This document shows, piece after piece, positions 34,197 to 46,500 of a stretch of DNA of 64,000 bases (positions are counted from its first letter, which is position 1; each line of letters starts with the position of its first letter). The notes beneath the pieces were generated by a model, which searched no databases, was not told the DNA's origin, and was given only the letters and a program-made list of their open reading frames with translations. The translations under genes and the position numbers were made by a program. This DNA is from Campanula takesimana (taxonomy: Eukaryota > Streptophyta > Magnoliopsida > Asterales > Campanulaceae): assembly GCA_026119855.1 (NCBI GenBank), contig JAOWBW010000388.1:310001-374000 (forward strand), read 5' to 3'.

Positions 34197-36472
34197 TTAT
34201 CTTTTGCGCCCCCTCATATTTTGCATTTGATTTTTGACATCTTCAACTACTTTGTCTATAAGTACATCCAGATGGTCCTGTTTACTGCAAATTTGAATGC
34301 AAAATGAAAATGAGCATGATATGTATAGCATACATGCAATTCTGCTTCTGAATAATTACCGATCAATCCAGCGTACTAACACTTTTGTTTACAATTAATC
34401 CAATGATCTACAAGTTTACCACAACGTACTTGCTAATTTTGTTTAAAATAATGCAATATGTGGTAAACTTGTAGATCATTGGATTAATTGTAAAAAAAGT
34501 GGTAGTACGTTTCATATTTTGGTTATTCGCCCGCTTCGGTTTCCAATACCAAAAAGAAAAGGGATGCTAACATTTACTATTCTTTGTTTAAATAATCAAT
34601 TTCTTTTGTTTTGTTCAGTACGAGAAAGTAAAATTTTAACACTTTAAAATTGCAATAATATAGCTATATTTAATTGGTTAATAGTTTCAAAGAAAAACTA
34701 ATGTTCACAGATGATGACTTTCCAGAAACTGGTCAAGTAGACAAGTTATATAAAAAGTCAATCCCTAAAATTTAGTAAACATTAATATTAATAGCTAATT
34801 ATTCCATCTTTTTCCAAGAATATACCTAGAAATGCATGATGAATTATGAAAATAAAAATAAAATTACTTACCTATTGTGAACGTCACCGCTAAAAGATCT
34901 CACATATTCAAGTGCTCCTGTCCATTCTTTCACCTTGCCATGATGTGCAGTGTTCATATGCTTTTTAAGTCCTTGACCAAACTTGCTTTTCGGATCAGTA
35001 AGGTGTTCTGGTTTTACATCATAAAATATCGGTCTAAGCATGTAGCCTTTATGCGTCTTCTCCCTTTTTTGAATCTGGAGAAGTTCTTCAAGACAATCTT
35101 CCGAGTCACCATAATTTTCGGACAAAATTGTTATTGCACCTTCTGAAGTACTGATTGCCTTTTGTATTTCCTCCCAATACTTTTTTGATTTGGGCGCGCT
35201 CCTTTCATCAAAGAATGTGCTAATATTTGCCTTTTCCAAGTTATTGTGCAATAGACCAGCAACAGTGTAACGAACGTCTACACCTCTAAAGTTCAAGAAG
35301 ATATCATATTTCTTTTGTTTACCTGTTTATCAAGTCATTTGAGAAATTAATTGAGAATAAGAATCTGATGAACCCTAGTTGTACAGCAAAAAATGAATAT
35401 TTGTATCTATTTTCTAAACGAATGTCCATTTTCTAAAAGAACCTTAACCCTAATTATGAATTTTCATATTCCAATGTATAACATTGATAGTAAAAATATT
35501 TATACATTTTCGCTACTATCTCATAAAATTTCAAACTTTTTGAAAATAAACATATGTTAAATGAACAAAAATGGACATTCATTTTCAGGGATGGAGAGTT
35601 AATAGTAAGACATACTTTTATCATTATGCACATGTATCTTTTCTTCCTGCGCCATTTCTTCCTTCGAAATAAATCTCTTTAATAGCTCTTGATGGGTCTG
35701 CAGTTGACTTGCTATGTCAAGTCCGTGTTTTCCGTTAAGATATCGGAGGAGTAATTTGACTTGGTTCAGCAGAAGGAGAAGCTGAGGTGTGTAATTAGGC
35801 CCGTAATTAGGTGGCAATATCTGAATATGAGCACTGGATAATGTTCTTGACTGCGTTCTTTGTTGAAAATCTGTTTCTAGGGAACCTAAAGTTGTATCAA
35901 GGTTCTGAAAAACAGGTTGTGAAGAGTAGGTGGGATTATCGGTCATTTCTTTTCTAATCTTCCTCCCCAGATATGTTAATAGCGACTGAACGGAGTCTTC
36001 AATTACTTGATCATCTACCACTGCAATTACGGTACAAATATATGAATGGTTAAGAAGAAGTAATCAGAAAAATAAAGAAACTCAGAAGAATTAATAATGT
36101 GTTCAAAATGACCGCAATTAATTATATACCTTCCTTTGACCCGACCATCTCTTTTATCTCATTTTCCACATATTTCTGATAGAGATTCTTCAGGCTTTTG
36201 TGAATACTCTCAAGGTTCACCCTATTCAACGGTGTTCCATGTTGGAGCAAACGGGGAATAAGGACTTTGAGATTTTCTAACAAAATGAGATACCTATCTG
36301 TAAATTCTGTCCGTGACAGCTCCATATCATAAAGCATTGGTTCCATTGAGCGCATAGTTTTTTGAAGGGTTTTTAAGTCGGATCTGAAAGAGCCAGCTCT
36401 GGGAATTGCTCCGGTTATCTGTTCCTGAAGACGAGCATATGTGGTAACAACCTTTCTACCTCCTTCCTTCAT
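34197..36472 (-). CDS. RPW8-like helical region fused to a C-terminal TIR domain
   Basis: Four exons, phase-consistent and with GT-AG borders: 36472-36130, 36020-35616, 35322-34872 and 34284-34197 (1287 nt, 428 aa). Residues about 1-115 are helical and resemble an RPW8/CC-R domain (FRSDLKTLQKTMRSMEPML, then LLENLKVLIPRLL, SLKNLYQKYVENE). Residues about 116-250 look like a diverged second helical repeat (FQNLDTTLGSLE, LNQVKLLLRYL). Residues about 251-400 are a full plant TIR domain: YDIFLNFRGVDVRYTVAGLL, FFDERSA, EEIQKAISTSEGAITILSENY, CLEELLQI (carrying the Glu that is catalytic in plant TIRs), YMLRPIFYDVKPEHL and WTGALEYVRSFSG. The last exon adds a Lys-rich tail (DKVVEDVKNQMQ, RGRKR). No NB-ARC or LRR follows. 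A MITE end lies 4 bases before the ATG. SAG101 lies 4.1 kb upstream on the same strand. TIR is certain; RPW8-like is tentative. Confidence 0.82.
34372..34509. repeat. Long hairpin in intron 3 of the TIR gene
   Basis: CGTACTAACACTTTTGTTTAC... (34372-34423) and its inverted copy (34459-34509) pair over about 50 bases with few mismatches around a 35-base loop; the core is ATCCAATGATCTACAAGTTT. It could be a small foldback MITE or a small-RNA precursor. Confidence 0.85.
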
Positions 36473-36476
36473 CTTA

Positions 36477-36740
36477 CTCGCTCTGTCCGTCCCACCAAAA
36501 GTTTTGAAGCTTTTTTAACAAGTTATGAGATGGGAAGGTTAGATATATGAAAAGGAATTATTTACTTTCTAAACGCAAAAGAAATTTCGTCAATGAAATT
36601 TCTTTAAATTTAATGTTTTTGTTTGAGTGTAGCAAACAACTATGGTAGGTGGGGATGGATTGACTGTGTCAATCCAATGGAAATTACTTGAGAAAAATAG
36701 AGTAGACTTTTGGCCTCCAAACTAAAAGGACGGATCATGG
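36477..36740. mobile_element. MITE end abutting the start codon of the TIR gene
   Basis: TA followed by CTCGCTCTGTCCGTCCCACC, a diverged Stowaway terminus, sits 4 bases upstream of the ATG (read on the minus strand). The far end is not resolved; GGACGGATC near 36730 is only a candidate. 36740-37750 holds no gene that I can see. Confidence 0.45.
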
Positions 36741-37751
36741 GAACGATAATGATCTCATCCGCATAAATTTACAAGACTAATGGGAACTATTTATTAATAA
36801 ACGGAGTGATTTTTAACTCTCATCCGCATAAATTTACAAGACTAATTTTGTTATTTATAAGTTATAGAAATATGATAATTGACTTTGGTGTGGAACTCAA
36901 GATTTCCTCTAGTTTCCCATTAATTGATGGTTAACTGCTTAAAAGTCATAGACTTTTGATCCAAAAAGATTTTTTTTTTTTTTAAATCTTCTTGCAGCTT
37001 GTCTTAAGAAATGAAAAAGGGACACCAGATTAAGTAGAAATTATTTACCTATTTACAATTTCAAATAGATGGAAACCTTACTGACAAAAGGAGTATGAGA
37101 TTAACCTGAAATCTTAGCTTGTTTGAATATTTGAGTGCTTCCTGTCTTATTTTTTCTTTTTTTGATTTTTTTTATGAAATGATGACTTAATCAATTACCG
37201 GCAAACATTTTACGTAGTTTATGAATTCAATGGACGATACACATTACTACATCTTGAAAAAACAAAATAGATGAAGATGAGCGTGTTGGGATCGCTCGCC
37301 AATAAGAGAAATAGCAAGAAGAGATGATCGCACAACAAAGATGCTACCCTAATGCCATTTCAGGGCTTCTTAACAGAAAACAACCATACAAGAAAAACTA
37401 GGCTAACTAGGAAAGATACCAAATTAAACATAACATAATGTTTTAGATTCTGAGGATTCAAAATTTGAAAGAAAAATATTGACATCCCTTCAATTTGATG
37501 ACTTGAATAATTACTAAAACTATCGTAGTACTTTGTATTATCTCTCTACTTCACTTTTTCTTGTGAAAATGAATCGCTAAAATGAGATAGCCAAATCACA
37601 CTAAACAAAACAAACAGAAGCACATCCAATACAATATTCGTACTAGCAAAGCATACATATACAATTTTATCCTCTAAATTGTTGGTTGATACTATGCTAA
37701 TTTACACTCTTATATCAAACCCTTTCTATCATAAAACTAATATATGACATT

Positions 37752-39190
37752 TATAAAAGAGAAACACTCTCACCTTTTTTTTTTTTTTTTTTCATTTCAC
37801 ATCCGAGGTGGGATTTGAGTAATCCGTGCTAAATTTTTAAAATTTTAGGATCTCTATAGCAATTTCTACGAGCCTTGGATGAAAATCATTACTCTGCATC
37901 TCAAAGTTGATTAGCTTCACTGTCAAGTTCCTTGAATTTCAACGCCCTCTCACATCATCCATAGTAGGGCGTTTGTCTGGGCTTGCAAGCAAGCTTCCCC
38001 AAATAATATAAGTAAATGCCTTTAAGGAATCGTCAAACATCTCATCTTTAATTTAGGATCAACATTTTCTTTAGCCCAAATTCCTAAATCCTCATCTTCC
38101 ATAGGAGCTTCCATTCGATCCCATGGCATTTCTCGACATAACACTAAAAATACAGCGCCAAAATATTAACTTCAATTTTTCTAGGTATGTTAGGGAGCTT
38201 AATATACTCTGGCGCGTAATAGCCACAAATACCTTTAAGGTTAGTAATGATAGATGAATGGCCAGGATAGGACAACTTGAACATCCCAACGTCTGAAAAT
38301 TTACCAACCCAATTCTCATCAAGTAAACTACTATTTGGCTTCACGTCACGATGAATGATTCCATTTTCTAGTGATTCGTAAACAAGGTTGTTTTGGCTAG
38401 ATAGAGAGACAAGTGAAAAATGACCGCAGTTTAGTCCTGGGGACGAAGGAGACATGTCTAGTTTGTAAACTCTAAGAAAAGTGAAATTAATGCCGTATAT
38501 CAGCAGTTTGGAGATAATACAACAAGTTTTGAAATTTTAGATTGAGAAAAAGAATGAAAGAAAGGGAAAGAAAGATATGCATCATGGAGAGATAATTTTG
38601 ATGATCATGGTCATGAATGAAGAATTGAAAGGAGTGGTGCATTGTTCTTGGTGCTAATCTATCATATATATAATCAAACTGGCAACAACTAAGGGGCAAA
38701 GTAGCCCATTCATTGAAAAATTAGAATATTAAAAAACTTATAGACTGATAAATAATACTCCCTCCCTTTCAAAATAGTGTCACGTTAATAAAGTGGACAC
38801 ATTTATCTGATTTATAAATCCAAGCAACGCACAAACAAATAGAGCTCAATCATTCAAAAAAGACTGACAAGTCAACTGCGATACACGTACTTGTTTATGA
38901 TCAAATAACTAAGATATTGTGTTTCACGAAGATAAGGTATCCAAACGAGGTCCTACATGTGCAATCATCAATTTAATCAAATAAAGAATGGCAATACTTA
39001 TGGAAAGGAGACTAGCGATGGCAAGTAGCTACGCCGGCAGGTTTGACTCCATTGAATAGCGAGCGATTCAACCAAATGAAGTAAATTTAAATTTTTGTTG
39101 CTCTTTATCTCTTCCAACAAAATAATATAAGATCACGTGAATACACATGTATGAGATCCTTGGTTCCCTCATTTTTATTATTTTTACCAA
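37752..39190 (-). repeat. Paralogous segment of 25097-29310 (without insertions)
   Basis: It aligns to the first copy from TATAAAAGAGAAACAC through the kinase remnant, the ATCATATATATAATC flank and on to CCAAACGAGGTCCTACATGTG and CACATGTATGAGATC. The first copy is longer by the DNA element 26782-28420, two MITEs and the SINE; this copy shows the pre-insertion state for each. Confidence 0.85.
37900..38455 (-). pseudogene. Receptor-like kinase fragment, copy 2 (FERONIA-like)
   Basis: Minus strand. ENGIIHRDVKPNSSLLDENW (HRD), then SDVGMFKLS where the DFG Phe is Val, HSSIITNLKGICGYYAPEYI and IPRKIEVNIL. After a frame break the C-lobe follows: FGAVFLVLCREMPWDRMEAP, EDLGIWAKENVDPKLK, FDDSLKAFTYIIWGSLLASP and DKRPTMDD, with a stop soon after. 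It keeps more of the C-lobe than copy 1 and has only one unit of the repeated 24-residue motif. The N-lobe is missing, so it is not a functional kinase. Confidence 0.82.
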
Positions 39191-40219
39191 GACACACAAC
39201 TTAAAGTTTGTTTTCTAATGGCTAAAAATAGTTGAAACTGATTAATAATGATTTTACTTATTAATGAGTCTCTGTTAACTTGAGTCAATGCAGCGGCACC
39301 AATATATAATCATAAAAACTTCAACTAAATTAATGAATATACACACCGGCACATAGTCACAGAGCCTAAAAAAGAAGACGACAATGAGTTCAATATTTGC
39401 AATAGATAGATAAATAGTCATAATAAAGCTTTATCCATCTCACAACGAGTGTTCACGATCAATCACTCAAAACGGATAGTCATTTTGTGGCGAATGGATT
39501 AATAAATAAGTGGGAAAGAAGTTACGGAGTATATTTTTTGGCCCGGGGGCAGGGGGTAGTATTATTGTCCAACTTACCATTTACAATCATATACTGTAGT
39601 ATGTTGATACATAAAATGTGAGGCCAATTGGCACAACTTCGCACGTTTAAACCAGCTGATTTCAGAGCATTGTGGAATGGTGCTAAAAGAATCATTTCTG
39701 CTCTTGATTAGAAGAGATAATGATCTTGAAAATATGTGGATGATCTACCTGTTTATCCAACAATGGTTTTCTGAGAAAGAAAACATATTTGGAAGCCTAG
39801 CATTTCTTATAAGTAAATGGGATCCAAATGATGCTGAGTTTTAACTTCCAAGAATATTTTTAATTAAAAGCATAATTAAGTCTATTTTTATTTATAGGCT
39901 TGTAATAGGGTTAGTTTTGTTATGGTACATGTGTAACAAATTACTATCTGTCTCAAAATGAATAATCAAATTTTCTCTAGAAAATTTGGACATTCATTTG
40001 GGGACTGAGGGAGTACTAGTTTGTGACGCATTCTGACCTCAATTAGGCATCCTAAAGTCTAAAGACAATCTGGCAGATCAGTCTCCAGCAATTTAGTGCC
40101 TTAATTACCCCTCAAAGTTTTTCAACATATAACTAGAATGGTAAAAGAACATCAAATACATTATAAAATCGCATAATAAATCTTCTTTCTTCAACCTCGG
40201 ATATCCCAGTTCATTAATA
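39191..40219. other. Intergenic, no gene seen
   Basis: AT-rich sequence between the kinase remnant and SAG101. A short MITE-like palindrome sits at about 39941-40012 (TCTCAAAATGAATAATCAAA... and ...GGGGACTGAGGGAGTA). Nothing coding is visible. Confidence 0.5.
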
Positions 40220-40472
40220 CCTCCGTCCCAGCTCAATGTGCACGTTTACTGTTCATGTGGTCAATTCATTAGAACTTTGACCATTATTTTGTGAAAATCT
40301 AGCTATTATTATACAAATTTAAAAGTTGTTATTGTTTTATTGTTAAGAATAGTATCAATAACATCTTTCAAAATTGCATAGAGATGTATAGATTTTCATA
40401 AAATTAAGGTCAAAGTTCAGTCAAGTTGACCAGAAAAGTCAAACAGTGCACATTGAACTGGGACAGAGGTAG
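40220..40472. mobile_element. MITE just downstream of SAG101
   Basis: CCTCCGTCCCAGCTCAATGTGCACG at the left and GTGCACATTGAACTGGGACAGAGG at the right. It ends 110 bases beyond the SAG101 stop codon, so it may supply 3' end sequence. Confidence 0.75.
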
Positions 40473-40581
40473 TATATGATAGCATTAGTGAAACAAGTTG
40501 CTATTATTTTACATCAAATTTTTCTTCATAGTACGGAATTAGAAAGCAGAATTCTCACTCATCAGCCTTACAGACACATAG

Positions 40582-43500
40582 TTAAGCCGAGTCCACGTAT
40601 TCCCTGAGCACCATTGACCCATCTCCAAAATTTTCGTTCTTCATGAAAGCTGTCAGTTTCGATTCATATTCAAGACCTTTAATGCTCGTATAATCTGCCC
40701 ACCAGTTCATGAAACTGCTTCCCTCTAGGAAAATTTCAGGCGACACTGCATACCTAAGTATCAAGTCCATTACATAATTTTCAAATGTTATGAGATTTCT
40801 AGATGATAATTCTTTATCTTCTGGTGTGCTATTTCCGTCCTTCAAAACATTGCACGACAAAATCGCCTCCTCTACATGTGCCCAAAAGCAAGAATCTTCC
40901 GTCATGCTGCATGGCTTTTTCCTCTCGACCGGTTTATTACTTTTCTGCCATTGCTCCAACAATATGTAGTGCTTAGATCTAGCGTTTTCATCTGTTAGGT
41001 AGCCCCTCTTGCCTTTCATGTAGTACTCGGCTATGTCAAGTGGTTCAACCATCCTTCTATAATTTGTTCCAGCGTATAGCCACCGGGAACGGATAATATT
41101 TTCTCCCTCCCTTTTTGGCATCTTATCTATCCCCTCAACCATTCTTTTCCAATATATTGACAGGTGACCCTTGTGTGTCACAAGCTTTTCTCTACTTCTC
41201 ATTTGATCCTTGCCAGTTCTGCGTGCACGATTTTTATAATGGTCATAATAACCTCCATTTTCCATGGTAAACTTCTTGTACCACTCCATGTAGGCCATGA
41301 GTATTTTGTTCTCGTTAAGATCCTTGGTGTGGTCAAAAGCTCTAGCCTTTTTTCCTAGGAAATTAGCTATATTTTTTTCAATTTTTCTGGTCAATGCATC
41401 CATCTCAGTATCCTCCTGTTGGTGTGACAAGAGAATAAATAAACGGTCAAAGACTCATGATATACAGTGGAGGCAAACTACCAAGATATGCAACGTAGTT
41501 TCCGATTTTTATCAAATAATGCAACCTACTAACTAGTGGCAGATATATGAAACGTACTTTACTATCATATATCAAATAATGCAATGTACAATTTTTTTTC
41601 TAACGCCGTTAAAAATTCTAACAGAAGTATGACTTTCGTTAAAAAAAAACTAACAAAACGTTTCTTTAATAATCCAAAAAATCTAAACTTTCGTTAAAAA
41701 ACTAACAAAACGTTTCTTTAACAATCCTTTCAATGGGACGGTGGTGGGTATCTCATCACTTTCTCATGTTTCCTTTTCATTTTGAGTTAGTTTCGTTAAA
41801 TATATAGCTGAACTCGTTAGAAATTTAATGTGTTTTGAGTAGGTTGCATTATTTGATAAATGATAGTAAAGTACGTTTCATATATCTGTCACTAGTGAGT
41901 AGGTTGCATTATTTGATAATAGAGGCTTAGTACGTTGCATCAAGCACTAATTATTCCGTTACTTAACCTATTCTTGTTCCAGTAGAAAAGGGAAGAGTTT
42001 TACCTTATCACCTCCAGTTGCAGCATGTATTTGCAAGGTGATTCCTTCCCGAAGTGTATTAATATCAGAATCACCAACCAATTCATCTTCCCCGCTAATA
42101 GCCTTATACTTCAGCTTCTTCAAAATCCCTCCGTAATCAATGATTTCTTGACTTGGATCTCCAGAACTCATTGCCTTGATTAGTTCCAAAACAGATGCTG
42201 ACTCCTCAAAACATGCAGATCCAGTGTCTGATAGGAAAAGAGTTGTACCAAAAGGCATGTAGTTGGTACAAGTTGTCAAGGATATGGGAATAGGATCATG
42301 GTTGGAAATTATATGGAGAAAGCAAGAAATCCAGGTTGGATGTTCTGAAATGGCTTTTTGAAAAGCATTATCACCAAGAAGGGGCGAACCAAAAGTTATA
42401 CAAAGAGGGCGTTTGGATGTCTTTGCATAAATGCTGTCGAGTAGCCATAAGGTGAAGAGCGAGGCTATGGATCCTCCAAATGAGTGTCCAGTGATGATAA
42501 GTGGAATTTTAACATCAATGATCTGCAAGCAGATTAAGTTTCAAGAACAATTAAAATAGAATATGCTATTTAACGTTGTATAAAATTTAATTGGCCATAA
42601 TCAGTCTAATGTAATGCTTAAAGATGGCAAGAATTATTCATCCCAAATTTCATGTGTCTAAAGAATGGTGTTCTATTTTAGGATTGCACAAAGAATTTGT
42701 AGAAGTACACAGCGGAAGAAGAGAGGGTTGGAGGATTCCTTGAAAGTTTTAGTCACATGACGATGAGTACATATATAGTACACTAGAGACCTAGCCACGG
42801 TAGTATAATTGGTAAGTCGGACTCTTCTCTACCAATATATCTCATGTTCAAGGCATAATGAGGATGTAGAAATCATTAGATGAGAAATGGAAATGAACAA
42901 GTACAAATACTTCAAATTACTAGTGGGATGCATAGTTGAACTTATGGAATGCTTTATTTTATAGGTATGTATTCGGATTTTCATTGAGGTGATTGCCGTC
43001 AGACTGTTTAAAGCATCTGTATCAACGAAGCAGATCTATTATTTTTTTCAAATGATTGACTTCTGTCGGTGGAAGGGTACAGGACAGATATATACAACAA
43101 TCTTTAGCCATATACACAAGGATAGACATCTCGGGAGATCTTTGGGAAATCATTGCTTACAGGGACGTAGCCAGGAATCAAACCTCTGGGGGTCAATTTC
43201 GTAGAGAGTAACTGTAATAATCGAAATGGAGTGATGTTTGCATGTTGTTAAAATTGCATTAAAATTGTCACTAATATAGAATGGGATTATTCATTTGAAA
43301 GAACAAAAATTGAAAATGTTTTACAAGATGAAGCGATGGGCTCAAAATCAAGTTAGATTTAAAAAAAATCTATTACTTAACCTTCCAAAACGGAGTGGTG
43401 TTTTACAAGATGAAGCGTCATGCTCAAAATGATCTTTTCATTTATCATTTCTCATTATCCCCAAAAGTTCTTCTGATTTATATAATGAGTTGGTTTTGAG

Positions 43501-46500
43501 GGAAACTAGTTCCTCTATAAATTATAAAAAGTCTTGTTTTTTAACCCTTCTTAAACCCTAAAAGGCTTAAACCCTAAACCTTAAACCCTAAACCCTAAAC
43601 TTTAACCCCTATAAAAACATGACTTTTTATAACTTATGGAGAAACTAGTTTCCCCCAAAATTTTCTCTTATATAATTTAGGCTTAAATAACATGGCTAGT
43701 GACGCAAGTGTTTGTATCCTTAAAAAGTTTGAATAGTTAAATAAGAAAATCATTTTGGGACGGAGGGAGTACATGCTTACTTGCTAGTTGCTTGTAACTT
43801 ATAAAAATTACAACATAATTGTTGTTATTTTAGAAATGATTTTCCTTTTTGAAAAAAAAGGTAAAAAATAAAATAAAAAAATAAAAATAAAAAATGTAAT
43901 ATATTAGTAGAAAGGAAACTTAATATTCACATTCTCCATAAATAAAGAGAAGAATATAAATTTAAAATTTATGGAAACTATTTTTCCAAGTTAAATAACT
44001 TTACAAAATCTTCTTACTTCTCTACTTTTCCTTCAAATTTAGGGGCTCCTTAAAATTTAACTAGAATTTAGGGGGTCTAAACTTTCATGTAAATATTATT
44101 TTATTATTATTAAGGGGACAAAAGTGAAAAGTTTCCAAATTTAGGGGGGTCAAAACTGTATAGATTCTTCATTTTAGTAAACATGAATGGCTATGAGACA
44201 ATTCTGGAAAGTTCAGGGGGTCAAATGACCCCTCTTGCCCTAACATGGCTCCATCCCTGATTGCTTACAACCCCCCCCCCCCCCCGCCCCGCTCAAGCAA
44301 GACTTGGAAGACGCAGTTTGGTAAAAAGTGCCTGGAACCTGGGTTTAGAAAGACCTTTCATAAGTATATCAGCAAGTTGATCATACGTGGAGATAAGTGT
44401 AATTTCAAGAACTCGCAAATGATCAATTCTCCAATGAAATGGTAGTCAATTTCAATATGCAGAATACATGCGTGAAAAAATAGGTTATGTGCCATATGAA
44501 GTGTCGAGATGTTATCACAAAACATGATGGAGTTGAAAATGGAACATGTAGCTCGCGGAATAGAAGAGCCAATGATGGTGATATCATCCACATAAACGAG
44601 GATAACAGTCATAAAGTAATAGATGTAGTATGGCGAACAAACAACAAAGAATCAGACTGAGTGCTGAAGAACCCATGGGGAAGAAAAAACCCGTGAAGTC
44701 CTAAAACCTCGCACGAGGAGACCATTTCAGACCATACAATGCCTTTTGAAGTTTAAACACAACAAACCCAGAGGGTTGTTTCATGTAAACCTCTTCGTGA
44801 AAAATCCCGTTGAAAAAGGCGTTGCGGAGGACATCATGTTTTTTTATGTCCCAGTGTCAAGAGTGAGCTATTGTCTATATGGTGAAGATAGTTGATGGTT
44901 TTACTACCAGCCTAAACGTCTCGTCATAGTTAAGGCCAACCTATCTAGTGAACCGTGTCCAACTAACCATGATTTACGTCTGTCAATCTTGCTATCCGCC
45001 TCGCTTTTGACTTGGGAAATACAACGGAACCCAACCACATTTGTTTGAGGATGGGTGGTACGAGGGACCGTGTGTTGTTTTTGTGAAGGAAAATATTTCT
45101 TCTTTCACTGGATTTTCCTTGTGACCCAATTTGCAAGCTTAGTTGAAAGTTATTGTCTCATAAGACAACAAGTCACTTTGAGAAGCGACGAGACAGTATT
45201 GGATATAACACAGAGTAGTAGGAGAAGTGGTGGAGGAGTTGGGAGTGCCTCACGTGTGAAGCGGAGGACTTCTCACATAAGGACGAAGATGAGCAACAGT
45301 AATAGCTCTTGGAGAAAGGAGAAGATATTGTACACTACCTGAAATAACATCAAAGTGGGAGCGAGTGGCTGGAGGAGAGGACATTAGGTGAAAGGAGGTC
45401 CATCAATAAACAACATGTTAGAGAGAGAGGTGACTACTTATAGTTGGCCAGCAAGGAGAAGAAAAAGTCATCAAGGCCTAACAAGAGAGCGAAAGGAACA
45501 ACAAATAGTCAATGCATTGCGAGGAAAGTGAGTTCAGGGAGAAGGTAAAGCCGGATTTGCAATGAAGAATCATAGGAGGTTGATTCGAGGCATGGAGATT
45601 CTGACATGGAGAGGTTAAAGTAACGCTTGACTTCAACTCGCCTTATTACTTGAGCATGAAGACTCGGGTGGGAGCTTAGTGCTTGGTGTTGTCAAGCTAC
45701 AGTGTTAAGGCTATCTTCAGGTGGGAGATTCCCGGGTTAGTCACTATGTTTGGTTCTAGTCTCCAAATGGGAGATTGCTGGGTTATGGAGTCTAAACCAA
45801 TGAGGAGTGGTGTTTGGGTGGAGCCTAAACCATGGTGGAGGTTGTGTTGGAATCAAAGTACTCAAAGAAGGAGGAAAAGGAGAGAAGGAGACCAAGCATG
45901 CCATGTAGAGGGCATGCGACCGTATGGAGTGGCCACATGCTCATCTGAGAGTCATGCGGCGGGCATGTGGACGGCGTGCGGTTGCATGAGCCCGATATCA
46001 GCAATATTCAGTTTCCTATTTTGGACGGATTTTGACCCTGTTTAGATTTAGGACTTTCATGTAGACCATATATAAACATGGGTGACAACAAAAAACAAGT
46101 GTACTTGAGGGAGAGAGCTAGGATACACAAGAGAGGGACCACAAAAAGTGTTAAGGAAAGGGGCCGAGAGACTAGGAGAGTCAGGAGGGGCGATCCTACA
46201 ACCCGGCCATGACTGAAGAAGAAATGGAGAGAAGGAGACTAAGTAGGCCATGTGGAGGGCATGCGGCCGCATGGGGTGGCCACATGCTTATCTGAGAGCC
46301 ACACGTCGGGCATGTGGCTGCATGAGCCCGATTTTTCCCTATTTTGGGCAGATTTCGACTCAGATTAGATTTAGAACTTTCATGTAGACCCTATATAAAC
46401 ATGGGTTACGGCCAAAAGTATGTTTGCTTGAGGGAGAGAACTAGGATACATAAGAGAGAGGCCACAAAAAGTGTTAAGGAGAGGGGCCGGGGGATTAGGA

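Noticed and set aside
37900..38455. A functional receptor kinase beside SAG101
   Set aside because: The N-lobe is absent, DFG is DVG and frames are broken.
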